Below, in pieces: positions 18,855 through 30,648 of a stretch of 64,000 bases of DNA (the first letter of the stretch is position 1; every line of letters starts with the position of its first letter). Source of the stretch: Chlorokybus atmophyticus (Eukaryota; Streptophyta; Chlorokybophyceae; Chlorokybales; Chlorokybaceae); the NCBI GenBank assembly GCA_009103225.1, contig RHPI01002823.1, positions 260,989 to 324,988 on the forward strand, given 5' to 3'. The translations under genes were made by a program, and so were the position numbers. Under the pieces are notes generated by a model. That model was not told where the DNA came from, made no database searches, and saw only the letters and a list, made by a program, of their open reading frames with translations.

Positions 18855-21053
18855 ATGCCTCGTAAGGCGAGGTTGTCACTGCTGCCACGAGTACAAGAGG
18901 CAGTCCAAGCTGTCAAACAGGGCTGCATGACTGCAAGGGAGGCAGTACGGGAGGTAGGGCTCGCAGAGTCAACAATGAAGGACTACGTGGCTTCCCCTTC
19001 ACGCCTGCAGCAGTACAAGTGAGTTAGAGCATGCATTGCTATTCCACACTGTGCATTGCTGCGCATGTGCAACACTATGCAGTGCTGTGCACTGTGCTTT
19101 GCTGTGCAATGTGCTTTGCTATGCTGCTAGGGGTGCACGTAGACCAACCTTCTTAAATGTGGAGGAGGAGGTCAAGCTGGCGGAGCTGATCACTTACCAG
19201 AAACGCCATAAATTGTGCAATGACAAAGGAAGATACACAAGTCCATGTGGGGAAGCAACTCGCCAAGAACCCGAGAAGCAAGCAATTCAAAGATGGGAAA
19301 CCTGGCGCTCGTTGGGTGAGGATGTTCAGCGTCATATGCTAAGGAAGAGGAAAGCGGAGGCAGTTGATGCAAGCAGGCGTATGTCCTTTAAGCGCTGGGT
19401 CGTAAAGGATTACTTTAAACGCCTCAAGGAAGATCTGGATGTGATGAAGATTGGCCCGGACCGTATCATCAGTTGTGACGAGATTGGAATAGAGTCAGAC
19501 TCCACCCTGCGTAACCAATTTGTGATAGTCAAGAGGTGAGTGACAGTATGCTTTGCCAAAGTGCAGTGCATGCCAACATGATGCTTTGCATGCCAACATG
19601 ATGCACATGAATCAACACATGCATTTACAGCAATTCCAAGTTCGCTTAGTTAGCCACATCTGGGGCCAGACAGCACATTACCTGCATGGCAGCTGGGACG
19701 GCTGCTGGCTACTGCATCCCCCCCACCGCTATCCTCGCAGGCCAGCACCTCTACCCTGAGCGGGGAGAGGCCTTTGACTTGCATGGCGCCAGCCTCAGCG
19801 TCCAGCAGAATGCCTGGATGACTACTGAACATTTCTCCACCTGGATTGATCATCTGCAAAGCAACATGCCTAGGGGGATTAGTCAAAGCAGCCCAGCTCT
19901 CCTCATCTGTGACGGCCACGTTAGTCGCTACCATGTGGCTACCATAGACAAGTGCAAAGAGATGGGCTTGGAGATACTCTTTTTGCCCCCCCACACCACA
20001 CACAGACTGCAGAATAGATGTTGCCTGTTTCTCAAGCTTCAAGTCTGTGTACAAGAAGGTATACTCTGCATGGCTGAAGGACAACAGAGGTTTGAGAGGC
20101 CTACCTAATGAGCAATTCTTGAAGATGCTCGTGCCGTGCTTTATGCAAGGGCTTAGTGCGGCCAACATCATGGCTGGGTTCCAGGCATGCGGTGAGTGTA
20201 ACTCATCCATGTGCATGTGTGCAACTGCATGTGTGCATGTGCATGTGTATGCGTGCACCTGTGCAACACAACTGACCATACTGCTGTTCACGCAGGCATG
20301 CACCCGTTCAATGCTGATGCAGTTGACAAATACCTCCCTCCTGAACCTCCCAAGGGTCTGCTGGATGTGCTTGCTGACGTCCTGGAAGGAGAGCCCCCCC
20401 AAGTAGCAGAGGTGGAGGAGGAGGAGGTGCAGGAGCAAACCCAAGCCAACGTCAACGTTCAACCTGCGAAGAAAAAGAGGAGGACGGGTGTGAGACCAGC
20501 AACAGCAGAGTGGCTGATGCATGCTGACATTTGAGACGGGCAATACCAGCTTGAGGAGGATAGAAGGGCAGCAAAGGAGGCTGTGCAGCAACACAAGGAG
20601 GCCCGTGCAGTAGCTGCGGAAGAGCGAGCTGATGCTACTGCTGCAGAGAAGGCTGCAGCAGTAGCGGCCAGGAAGCAAGAGGCAGCACGCATCGCTGCAA
20701 AAAAACAAGCCCACAAAGATCAGCAGAAGGCAGCTAGATCAGCAGAGGCAGCAGCAAAGAATGCGGGGCAAAAACAAGCAGCGGCTGAGAGAAGAGAGGC
20801 AAAACAATTGGAGGAGGAGCAACGGGCTAAGACAAGAGAGGAGGCGCTGGACTTACTCAGTAAATGGGATTGGGATCCTATGCTATGGGTTAGCGAGAGG
20901 CACCTGCCATTCTTTGAGTGGGGCGAATGGCTCCATGCACGTATCAACCGCCCCTTCCCAAGCCCAGAGAGTAGACTAGCAGGAGTAAAGTGGCGGGCTA
21001 AGCGTGCTGCTAGACAGTGGCATACACGCAAACCCCTTGTACATACACCATGA
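18855..21053 (+). pseudogene. pogo/Tigger-like DDE transposase, inactivated
   Basis: Exons 18855-19018, 19131-19535, 19631-20191 and 20296-21053. Residues ~1-50 form a psq-type helix-turn-helix (MTAREAVREVGLAESTMKDY). The DDE nuclease core has the first Asp in ISCDEIGIES, the second in LLICDGHVSRYH followed by LFLPPHTTHRLQ, and CFSSFKSVYKK in the block after it. A long Ala/Lys/Glu-rich coiled tail (20.5-20.9 kb) and a Trp-rich C-terminus follow. Breaks are TAG at 19647-19649, a frameshift at ~20010 just after HRLQ, and TGA at 20532-20534. Both stops could come from CAG and CGA. The related element at the right end of the window has an intron exactly where this frameshift lies. Confidence 0.78.
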
Positions 21054-21530
21054 TAACCCTTACAACATCCACAGCCTTGCCATGCATGCTGTTGCTGCTG
21101 TCGCTGCGCACATGACCCACATGCACAGCAACATGCATCCTACGCTTACTGTGCCTTGCTTTGCTTGAAAGCTGTCTCCCGCCACGTTGGCGGGAAAAAG
21201 AACGACAGCTGTAGTGCACTGTGGCGGCAAAACGCAGCTGTCAGTGTCAGTACACCAGCAGCCACACATCACCCGCTACATCACATGACATGGCCGACGC
21301 CAGTCCTGCTACTATACAGCCAAAACAGCGGCCGAAATAAGGTCACGTTAAGTTTTGACCTGCATGACTTACACATGCCCACTTAGCAGGGCATATCTGC
21401 CGCGTCACTGCTCCAATTTTATTTTAAAAAATACCTACGTGCAGCCAACTTGATTTCCTTCAACGCATTCACTCACATCACCGCCCAAAAACAAACACCC
21501 TAAGAGCTGTCACGTCTCAAACCTTATTTG

Positions 21531-21553
21531 GCCGAAATTAGAGCACTTTACCC
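21531..21553 (-). repeat. Right terminal inverted repeat of pogo-like element
   Basis: Exact reverse complement of 17867-17889, followed by TA. Confidence 0.88.
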
Positions 21554-21555
21554 TA

Positions 21556-23776
21556 TAAAACCCACCACGGACACACAACGGATGAGTAGAATAAACAACA
21601 TGCAGCTAGCATACCGCAACGCCTAATGCCCCAACGAACAATAGACGGCGTTCCTGCGACCATACCGCCAGAACGCATTGGGATTGCAAGTTGGATTCGA
21701 TTAGGTCAACGAGAACGTGATAACTAACAGTGAAGAGGGTTAAGAGAGGAGAAACAGCAGTCCTAATAAAAGCATGTCTTTGGTACAGGCAAAATAGCCG
21801 ATTGTGGGCTGCGGCCCAAATGCAAATTGAGGCCAGGCATCCACGGTCGCCGAAAACCTTTAACCCTAACATGGAATGCTAACTATGACTGTGATTCAGA
21901 ACCCCAGAATTGCTGAACTCGGTGTAACTAGAGCCCACGACGAACCCAGTTCCTGAATTTCGGTGACCACACATCAATAAATTCAAATTGGTTTGTGCAA
22001 AGGTCCAATATCTGTTTTCGGGTGCCGCGGACTTTTGTCCCAAACGGGTTGCCGTCGCTGGGACCACCAGTATGTTTGCAATGGGACCCTAATCCTGATC
22101 CATTGCTTTGCACTCAACGAGTCAACAACGACCCCAGACAGACCCACCCCAGCCGGCGGTTCAGTTCGACCCGGACCATCTCATCACTCTGCGACAGTTT
22201 GCAAAGGAGTTCCCAATGGTTGTCAAATGTAGGGTCCCATTCATTAACACAACTTGGTAGTGCCAATGAATGGGACCCTACAGGGTTGGAGTCCTGCTGT
22301 AGGACCCTATTCACGCAATGTCATCCACTGATCATCATCTAACCAGAAGACGATTCCTGTGGTCCCCGTCACATCACCGGCAGCCCATCAAGCATTTCGT
22401 ACCCAAGGATTCGCTTGTTAGCAATGACGGGTGGGGACGATTTTGGTGCGACTTCTCGGACAAGCTCAACCTGCAAGCAGTCGGCCCAATGAGTAGAAAG
22501 GCCTCAATTGGAGGTTCAGTGTAGTGGTACCCTGCACGAGAGTTGTCCGTACTGGTTCTCTTGACCCTTGTAGGAGCACACCGCGCTTGAGTCAAGGTCG
22601 GCCGCTTGATCTTGATTCTAGTGATGAGCAAAAGATCTGCCCCAATCTCGAGTTACCGTCAGCAACACGTGCCTAGCTCATGCATGGACTACGCCATGCG
22701 TTGACAAATTGAGCACAGCGGGCCTTTCAAGCTCATCGTCACATGCACAACGTCAATGTGACGTGTAAACGTAGTGGGCCATGAAGAGAGCATGCGCAGT
22801 GCACATAAGACAGCCCAGTTTCGCACATAAATCAGCGCGCTGGAAGCCTATAAGCGGCAAATTCAATGGGAACGCACAGTGGTTCCTGGGTATGAAGCGT
22901 GACGAGTTGGGCGTGACGCGCCAACATAGTGACCCTAGTCCCTGTATGAGGGGCCTGATTCCCTCTCAGACCCCACGCCGACGGAACAGTCGTTGTCCTA
23001 CTTTGCCTGCGTTCAAAACTCAGTACATTGCGCGCTGTGTCTTACAAGAGCGCGCAGCGTATCAGACGTGTGCAGACGTAGGCGCGCAGGGTATAAAGCC
23101 TCGGCTTCCGTGCCGCAATGATGCGGCCGCAATGATCTCCGCGCCCTGTCAGCAAGCTGCTCAGCAGCGCTACTTGAACCGGCTAGTAACCGGCTCAAAA
23201 CAGCTCACTTACCACTTTAGCCTGCCTTCCAGCGGTCAGTGGCAGCAGCGCGGCGGGTTCTTAACCATGACTCACATCGCCAGTGTATCCCAGCATATCT
23301 TCGTCAGGTCCGGTCCCTTGTACTGCAGCCCCAAAACAATTCATCGGCACCACAGCGGAGGTCCCATCCCGTAGGTTCCAAGTACCGTCTCGGATGAACG
23401 AAAATAGCGGCAACTATTGTTCAGACATACTCAGCTCTGTGGTTAACCGTTGCGGTGGAGGCGCACCCGCGCCGGTCTCGCGCTCAATGTGCAGGCGCGC
23501 TGTGCAGGACAAAAGGCTTATATGGACTAACGCGAGCAGACGAGAATGTCAATCAACATCACCGTTAACCATTAGTTTAGAAAAGGCCCCAAACAACAAT
23601 CACTGCGCGGCGGCAACATTATTAGGCGGAGAGTGCCTTTGTAGCTTGCTGGTGTGTTATTAGCAGTGGCGCTGCAGTCATTCGCAACATCATTGTGCGG
23701 GTGATTGGCGGCAGTGGTAAAGTGGTTTTGGCGAGCGTGGCGGGAAGCAGTGGCAACGAGTGTGTTGTTGCTAGCC
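21556..23776. other. Intergenic, no confident gene
   Basis: A hairpin with 17-bp perfect arms is at 22228-22244 and 22266-22282 (TGTAGGGTCCCATTCAT). A 197-codon open stretch at 22781-23374 has no recognisable motif and is not called. The part after ~23400 is presumably the promoter of the bZIP gene. Confidence 0.4.
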
Positions 23777-25356
23777 ATGGCGCCGCCGAGGGCGACCCGG
23801 ACGTCCATATTCGCCACGACGCCTCTGCCTGTGGGCATGCAGCGCCTCACATCCAACCTGCAGCAGGCGGCCCAGGCCAAGGCGGCTGCCGCCCATGCCG
23901 CCGCCGCCGCCGCTGCTGCAGCAGCAGCAGCAGCTGCCGCCGCCTCCGGCTCTTGCCACTTCCCACCTGAGTTCCAACTCCCGCCTCACTTCTTCCAACC
24001 CCACATGCCCGCAGGTGTGCACACGTCCACAATGCTGCGGTGTACACAGAGTGCGTGTGTCTTGTGTGTTGCGTACTATGTCCTACTATGCATGAGCTAG
24101 TGTGCATATGGACTGCAAGTTGGCACAACCAAAGGCTTCTTTCCCTTGATCCTGTACACACGCGCACGCATGCATGTCTATCTTGCAACAGTGTGAAAGT
24201 CCATCACAGACCATGTACCTCTCACACTCAGCTTGATATCTCTCTTATCTCTCAGATGGTGATGCAATGGTGCCGTCCATGAACTTCAACGACCACATGG
24301 GCGATATCAAGTCCATGTCTCAACCAGACGCTGGCCTTGCCAGCAGCTGCCTCCTGTCAGACGACGGCGACAACAATGACTCTGGTGATGACAACACTGA
24401 CAACGTCGGCACCCCCGACGGCTCTTCCCAACCCCCACGCAAACTGAAGAGGTGGGGTCTTGTTGGAATGTGGACATGTCCTGGTCTTCTGCAGGCTCGC
24501 GCGCGTGTGCATGTGTTCAAGCAATCACAAACCTCGTTGGCGGTTTCTGGCTTGGAGGTTGACTGTGTGCATTGTGGTTAGAATGCTGGCGAATAGGGAG
24601 TCTGCAAGGCGCTCAAGAAAGCGCAAGCAGGAGCATGTGGACAAGTTGGAAACAATGGTAGGCCACTTGTTGTTGCGGTTGCCCAGGTGCAACTATGAAT
24701 GTGGGGTGAGTCAGTTCCTGATGAGCGCGTGTGTGTACAGGCTGCGAACTTGAGAACGGAGAATACCTCACTACAGAAACAAGTTGGCCAGTACAAGCAG
24801 CAAGTCTGCGCCATCATGCAAGAGTGCGCTCACCTCAGACGCCAGGTACCAGCCCACCAACAACAACCACAAGCACAACTTGAACAACGACCACCACCAC
24901 CACCATCACCATCGCCACCAACCCAACTCACCAACTGCTGTTTTTCAGCTGCTGAGACTAAGGGCGGCGCCATCTTCATCTGAAGCGGCGGTTGCGACGT
25001 CATCAATGGGTGGTGACTTGCATTCACCCTCGTCGTCGTGCGATCCCGTGCCTGTGCCATCATTGATGTCGTCGGACGAGGATTCCGCCGCCCCTGCGCG
25101 CGCAACCACACCGGACGGGGAGACAAATAGTGCCCTCGCGTCCTCACTCACCACAGTCTCAAGGTGGGTGTGAATGTTGGTGATGCTGCTGCTGTGTCTG
25201 TTTGTTGTTATGATGTGACGAGGTGATGCTGATGCTATGTGTGTGGGTGTGTGCAGAGGGAATGCGGTTGTGCCCGTGATGACCGCTGCGTCCGCTTCAA
25301 TCGACATGGAGGCTGCATTTTTGGATGACGACGAGGAAGAATGTGAAGGAAGATAA
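23777..25356 (+). CDS. bZIP transcription factor
   Basis: Exons 23777-24014, 24256-24451, 24582-24657, 24741-24845, 24949-25163 and 25257-25356 join in phase to 309 residues. The start is the ATG in GCTAGCCATGG; a further in-frame ATG exists 72 nt upstream. Residues ~25-60 are a poly-Ala tract. An acidic Asp/Asn-rich stretch at ~105-125 may activate. The basic region reads RMLANRESARRSRKRKQEH (N-x7-R satisfied, ~149-157). The zipper continues over the next exon with heptad positions L, L, L, Y, I, L, L. The C-terminus is Ser/Asp-rich and acidic. This is the plant-type NRESARRSR basic region that binds ACGT-core sites as a dimer in the nucleus. Subgroup is uncertain. Confidence 0.88.
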
Positions 25357-26304
25357 TAGTTTTGTTGTTGCAATCGTGGTGTATATATTAGACTGTCGGT
25401 TACTCGCAATCCTTTTCAACTTTGCGTGCATACCAATAGATGCTATGGTGGTATAGCCATAGTGGTGCAGTTAGTAGCAACTCTCTGTCTGTAAACTCTG
25501 TATGAGATATACGTTAAGTGTAAGGTGGTATGAAAATGTTTTTCGTTGCGCACCAGTTCAAAAGGTTGTGCTGTGTTCTGCATGTGACCTGAATTAACTT
25601 GGTGTGTTTCTGGTGGCTACTGTCATAGTATGTACCTGTAAGATGTGCTTGAGCATGCTTCCACCAATCTGGAGAACTCTGCTGTATGCGGTTGCTAAAC
25701 TGCATTGTACTACTGCATTGGAACGTATGTGTGCGTAGTATTATACTGGGTTATCTCGCATATGCCTCGTCTGATTGGTTGTATAGCCGAAATCACAAAG
25801 TGTTGTAAGTGTGCCACTTACTCGGCACCGCTTATTACCACTTGCTGTCTACCTGTTGTAGGAACAAAAACACGCTGTCACATAGTCATGCCCNTGCGAT
25901 ACTAACTCCAGCTATGCGTCCCTGTACATATAATGTGGCATGCAACGGCGCATGCATGTGCTGTTGTGGACTTACCTGAAGTGTACATTCGGCAGAAAAG
26001 TTGCGTTGTGGCCAAGTTTGCAGGAGCATACAGAGTGAACAGCGGTGATAAGTCTTGCAAGTTTGGCCACCTTCAACTGCGCAAATCACCTGCATACCCG
26101 AGCATGCATGTATACATGCACCAGCGCGTGTTTGAATGCATGCCGCGCTCAAGCTCAAGCTTGCGCGCATTACTCCATGCCGCTGATATAGCTTGCTGCA
26201 CGCAACGCACACCTGAGCAAGTCCACACTCTGGTGATGCAAAGCATGCTCCACCCTCGACAGGAGCGCACAACCACAGCAGCAGAAAAGGACGCCGACGC
26301 AATA
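25357..26304. other. Intergenic between convergent bZIP and NEK genes
   Basis: No gene is supported. A single N at 25894 marks a join. Both neighbouring genes end here, so their 3' UTRs and polyadenylation sites should lie inside. Confidence 0.5.
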
Positions 26305-29300
26305 TTAAGTTGACATAGAGTAGACCATCTCTTCATACAGTATAAGGCGATGCACGCACTGCGCAGTAGACAGTCTGCCGGGCCCGAGTATGCGCTCGAG
26401 CGTGGACTGCGTCCTCTCATCAATGTTGTCGTCTCTCTGCTGCACCTCCTGTAAGTACCTGTACACTGCCACGAACACCTCCTCCCCCAACTGCTGCTCA
26501 CAGTGCTGCCTGCTTGTCGTAAAACAAGTACAGCATGACTAAGGGACAGTGACTGTTCAAAAACCATGATGAGAAACCAGGGATGGATACCTGTGATTGA
26601 TATTTACATTACCTGAGGGCCTCTATGCGCGAGGCGTTGGGTGGACCCGCTGTTGGCGGGCGTGAAGGAGTGGTGTGACCAGAGGAGTCCGGCTGAAAAG
26701 GATGTTGTTGGGTTGAGGAGAAGCGGTTCTGTTGGCTTGCACCATCGGATGCAGGTGTGTCTTCAGTTAGAGCCAGCCTTGACATCTGCGCTATCTGCAT
26801 GGCTGAGACCTCCGCGAGGTCGTCCTGCCGGAGGTCCCGCTCGTCGGATGCAAGTACTTCTTGCATCTGATCCAACACTTGCAGCAGTTCCCGCTCGCCC
26901 TTGTTGCCTGCCACGGCTTCCGTCGCGGCCAATGCAACATGTATGGCCCGGTCCTGCTGCTGCACGGCTGATGATGGTGATGAATACAATGATGAGCGGT
27001 CGCTTGCTTCTTCTGTCCATATCGCATAAGGGCAAAAGATCTCAACTTTCAAGTCTGCACTTGACCTCCGAACAACACGCTTGCGTTGCCTGCCATGTAT
27101 ATGGTTGCTGTCCCAAACGTGGGTTTGTAAGTGTGATCCATAACGGCATTATGATGACCTACCGGCCTGAACTTGTTGGTTCAGATGTTCCCACATCCGA
27201 GCGGTTCCTCTGTGTGACCTCAGAGTTGTCTGTTGATGAATCTGGTGTATAGCATAGCCCGAGGCTAACATCTCCTTCGGATGCCTGTGCAGAAGCAATA
27301 AGGGTTGATGTTCAAACGCAACATGGACCCCCCCCCCCTTCCCCCCCCCTTCTCTCCAACAACGACGACAACAACAATAACATGCGACGCATAGAACAAC
27401 CCGTTGTATCACCTGTGGGCCCAGCAGGAACGCAGGTTGGATATCAGCCTTTGATATGCGGGGCTGAGCATTGCGCAGACCCTCACGATGGCGTGCCATC
27501 CTTTCGCGCAGCTCTTCGGCTGCCCTGTGCCGCTCCGACACACGGGCAGCACGCTCCGACTTCCACTCCGATGCTCGTTGAATCCGCTGGGATTCTGTGA
27601 AAGACACACCCAACTGTCGTCATCACCATAACTCATGCGTGCACATACTCTGCATCAGTGAGCGCATCAGTGAGCGCACGCGCTTGTGTGTGGGCGTGCT
27701 CTTGTCAGTGACCACTCACCTGCAATGCTCTCCTCCTGCATCCGTTTCTGTTTCTCAATCTGTTTCTCCCTCATCCGATTCCCCGCATTGGCACGCTGCT
27801 TGTCATCAACACTCTTCACAACCTGCACCGAACGAGAGATCCAACGTCGACCGACAAGTCCACACATGCCATAAGTTGTGTTTACCTTCATCGGGCGCTT
27901 TTGCGCTTGCTGCTTGTTCATGCCAGGTGAAGCCTGCGGCTTGGGAGGCTGCTTGCTCGACCTGACTTGCACTGAATGCTGCTGCTGCTTTCCAACACTG
28001 GAAGCTGGACACCAGAGCACACAAATCAAAATGACATTTGCAACACTCGCAACAACATGCATGTCTTGGCGAACAAACACGCCGACACTAGTACAACAGG
28101 CCAAGCGCCAACACAGCTGTTTGTAGATACCGTTCGACTCGCCTTCTTGTGCCACGAGAGCACCGAACATGCGTCGGTCCCAGTCATCCTGCTCCTCCTC
28201 ACGGAGGTAGTCGGCGGACGTGGAGGAGGAGCTGATGCTGCTACTCAGCGAGTCGCTGGTGGTGCTGGGCTTCTCCTCTGTAGCCACCGTGTTCGGCTCT
28301 GCGTTGTCCACGCTCGCACGCTTCAACCTGTTTGGCAGAGCGTCAGCGTACACATTGTCAACGAACTACATCTCTCGATGCAATGCCTTTTCAAACCCTG
28401 GGGTTGTGTAACATTGTACAGTGCGCGTTGTGTCACCTGTCACTGCGCTTTTGAAGAGACATGAGCTCTTTCTGCCGTTCTTGGAGCCAATTCTGCAGGT
28501 AGATACCATGCGAGTTAGCTAGGCTGCCAAATTCTATCAGCCAAGGAAGCTCAGTAGCATACATGGATTGCTATGTCTCATGCCAGCTTCATGCTGTGAT
28601 TCGACCACCTTGTTGCTGTCAGCCTTTTGCTGTTTGACCACCATGCGTGCTTCCTTTCGCATGGTTTCAAGGCCAGGAGTCTTCTGCGCTTACAAAATGC
28701 TTTTGTCATCATCACGAGCTTGTTCCAATGCATTCGACACCTTCCAGCATGTAGTCAGTTCGTGCCTGTTGTGAATTTGGAGGGCTGGACTCGGAGTCGA
28801 GAGCATAGTCTTGCTTTGCAACTGGTGGTGTAGCTGGAGGAGGCTTGGCAGCTGGTGGAGGGGTGGAGTTGGTTGGGGGAAGGGTTTGGCGAAGGAAGTG
28901 ATTGCGAATGTGGTTGGTATATGCCTGCAGATATGCCAGATATAGCAACGCGCTCACCCACACACGCGCACACAACCATGTAGACAATTATACACACAAT
29001 CAGAGACAGGAATGCACCTGAATAAAACTTCTGACATATGGCAAGGCCAGCACTTGGTTGACGGATGGCCTGTCTTCCGGTTGGCGTTTGAGCATCGACG
29101 CAATGAGCGTTCGGAGGTTGCTGCTGTAGTGCGCGGGAATGGGCGGGTACCTCCCGCGCAGAATCTTCAACACCAACGCTGGTAAACTCTGTGGTGAACA
29201 AAGTTAGTTGTAAACTGTACAACCGTGAATGCACACGAAGTTACACGCAAGGCACGCATTGCACCTTTGCATCTTCACACGTGGTGGCAATGAAGACAAG

Positions 29301-30648
29301 AAAAGAGCTGTACCTGTCCATCGAAAGCATGCCTCAATGTGGTCATCTCGTACAAGACGCAGCCCTGTTATCAGCACATGTTCAAGCATTATTCAACGTT
29401 TGCCAAGCTGCACGGTGTCTCAACTGCAGCTCAGTAACATACCATATACTTACAAGTGCCCAAATGTCACTCTTTCGATCATAAGGCCGATCCTCGCATA
29501 TCTCTGGTGACAGGTAGAAAGGCGTGCCAACCTGCATGAGGGGCAATACTTCGCTCGCACCATTCAATGAACAACTTGTTTGCATGTGCAACACGTGCAG
29601 TAGCTTGCAACACATACAGTAGTTTGTGCAAAGTCTGAAGTCTGCGCCAGCGTTCTGGCAATGCCAAAATCGCCAAGCTTGATGATATCATTCTTGGCGC
29701 AAAAGATGTTCTGCACGCTCGCATGTGAGCCAATCATATATTGAATACAGGCTGATGTGTATAAAACAAGCGCAGGACCTTAAGACTCAGGTAGTACTAG
29801 GAGTACTACCTGAGTCTTAAGGTCGCGATGCAACACAGCTTTGCTGTGCACGTGCTTTAGCGCCAAGCAGATCTGAACAAACCAAAACATGATCTGCTCC
29901 TCAGGAAAGTGGCGACCTTGGGCCTTGGCTTGCTGCACACATATGTGACAAGCAAACCGTCAATAATAAAGACATATGCACATGTTCATGTTGACTGGTA
30001 TGCGCATCGTATCTACGCTGAGCATGCACAGTCAATAATCATATGTACACATGCGCCTGGTGCTTGTTATTGCTTGTTAATGCTTACACATGAGCACACG
30101 TACAAGCTTGTGCTAACTGTAAAAGATGGTGGTGGGGGTGTCTGCCATTCTATAAAAGGGCATGCTTGTGTGACACTCATGTACCAATCTCGTACTTGAC
30201 TTGAGGTAAGTCACAAGCAATGTACAACCTGTATACGGTCGAAGAGGTCCCCCTCCGAAGCATACTCCATGACAATGCAGAGCACCCCGTCAGACACAAA
30301 GCATTCGTAGTAGCGCGTGACATTGGGATGCTCGCACTTGGCGAGCAGTGTAACTTCGCCACGTGCGGCCCGCCTCTCAGATTCGGTCAACTCAGCGACC
30401 TGATGTTGTACACACAAGCACAAGTAATGACGTTGGTGTTGTTGTTTTTGATGACCATGTTGATGACTTTAATTGTGACATTGTCATATACTTGAGCATG
30501 ATGATATTACTGGTTACATGGCAACACTACACCAGCTTGCCTTTACTTGCTTGACAGCAAATTTTTCACCATCCGTTCTGCGGCGAACAACCAGCACGCA
30601 GCCCGAAGCGCCCTGCCCAAGGGTGGAAAGCACTTCGTATTTGTCCAT
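26305..30648 (-). CDS. NIMA-related protein kinase (NEK)
   Basis: Kinase exons: 30648-30547, 30399-30229, 29932-29810, 29710-29618, 29531-29454, 29364-29314 and 29188-29018, all in phase 0, giving residues 1-263. The Gly loop is LGQGASG, the catalytic Lys is in KFAVKQ, HRDLKTQN spans an exon junction at ~126-133, DFGIAR is at 146, the activation segment reads [12 protein letters not shown], and [16 protein letters not shown] follows. HRDLKTQN and this activation loop are NEK-specific. Downstream exons (from 28924) encode a Pro-rich segment, Arg/Glu/Lys coiled coils and, last, [16 protein letters not shown] ending YEEMVYS, like the conserved NEK C-terminal dimerisation region; stop at 26305-26307. 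Exon limits between 28.9 and 28.3 kb are unclear (a TAA interrupts one candidate exon). NEKs act in mitosis and cilia. Confidence 0.85.
29776..29824. repeat. Perfect palindrome across a splice donor in the NEK gene
   Basis: Arms 29776-29798 and 29802-29824 are exact reverse complements (23 bp) with loop AGG. The right arm covers the last 15 nt of the exon encoding HRDLKTQ and the first 8 nt of the intron. The left arm places an inverted copy of the exon end inside the 99-nt intron. Confidence 0.92.

Larger units (their letters stand above)
17867..21553 (+). mobile_element. pogo-like DNA transposon, complete with terminal inverted repeats
   Basis: The left end GGGTAAAGTGCTCTAATTTC (17867 onward, extending to GGC at 17889) is the exact reverse complement of 21531-21553. 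The element is flanked by TA on both sides (17865-17866, 21554-21555), the target duplication of Tc1/mariner/pogo elements. A second, sub-terminal inverted pair lies at 17891-17907 and 21331-21347 (CGTGACCTTATTTCGGC, 17 bp exact). The total length is 3,687 bp and it contains one spliced transposase gene. Nonsense codons in the gene make it non-autonomous now. Confidence 0.88.

Noticed and set aside
22781-23374. 197-codon open frame as a gene
   Set aside because: No recognisable motif, coding-like composition or splice context; long open frames occur by chance in this G+C-balanced DNA.
28340-28924. A definite exon chain between the NEK kinase domain and its coiled-coil exons
   Set aside because: Several donor/acceptor choices fail phase or leave a TAA; transcript data would be decisive, so only the outer gene limits are given.
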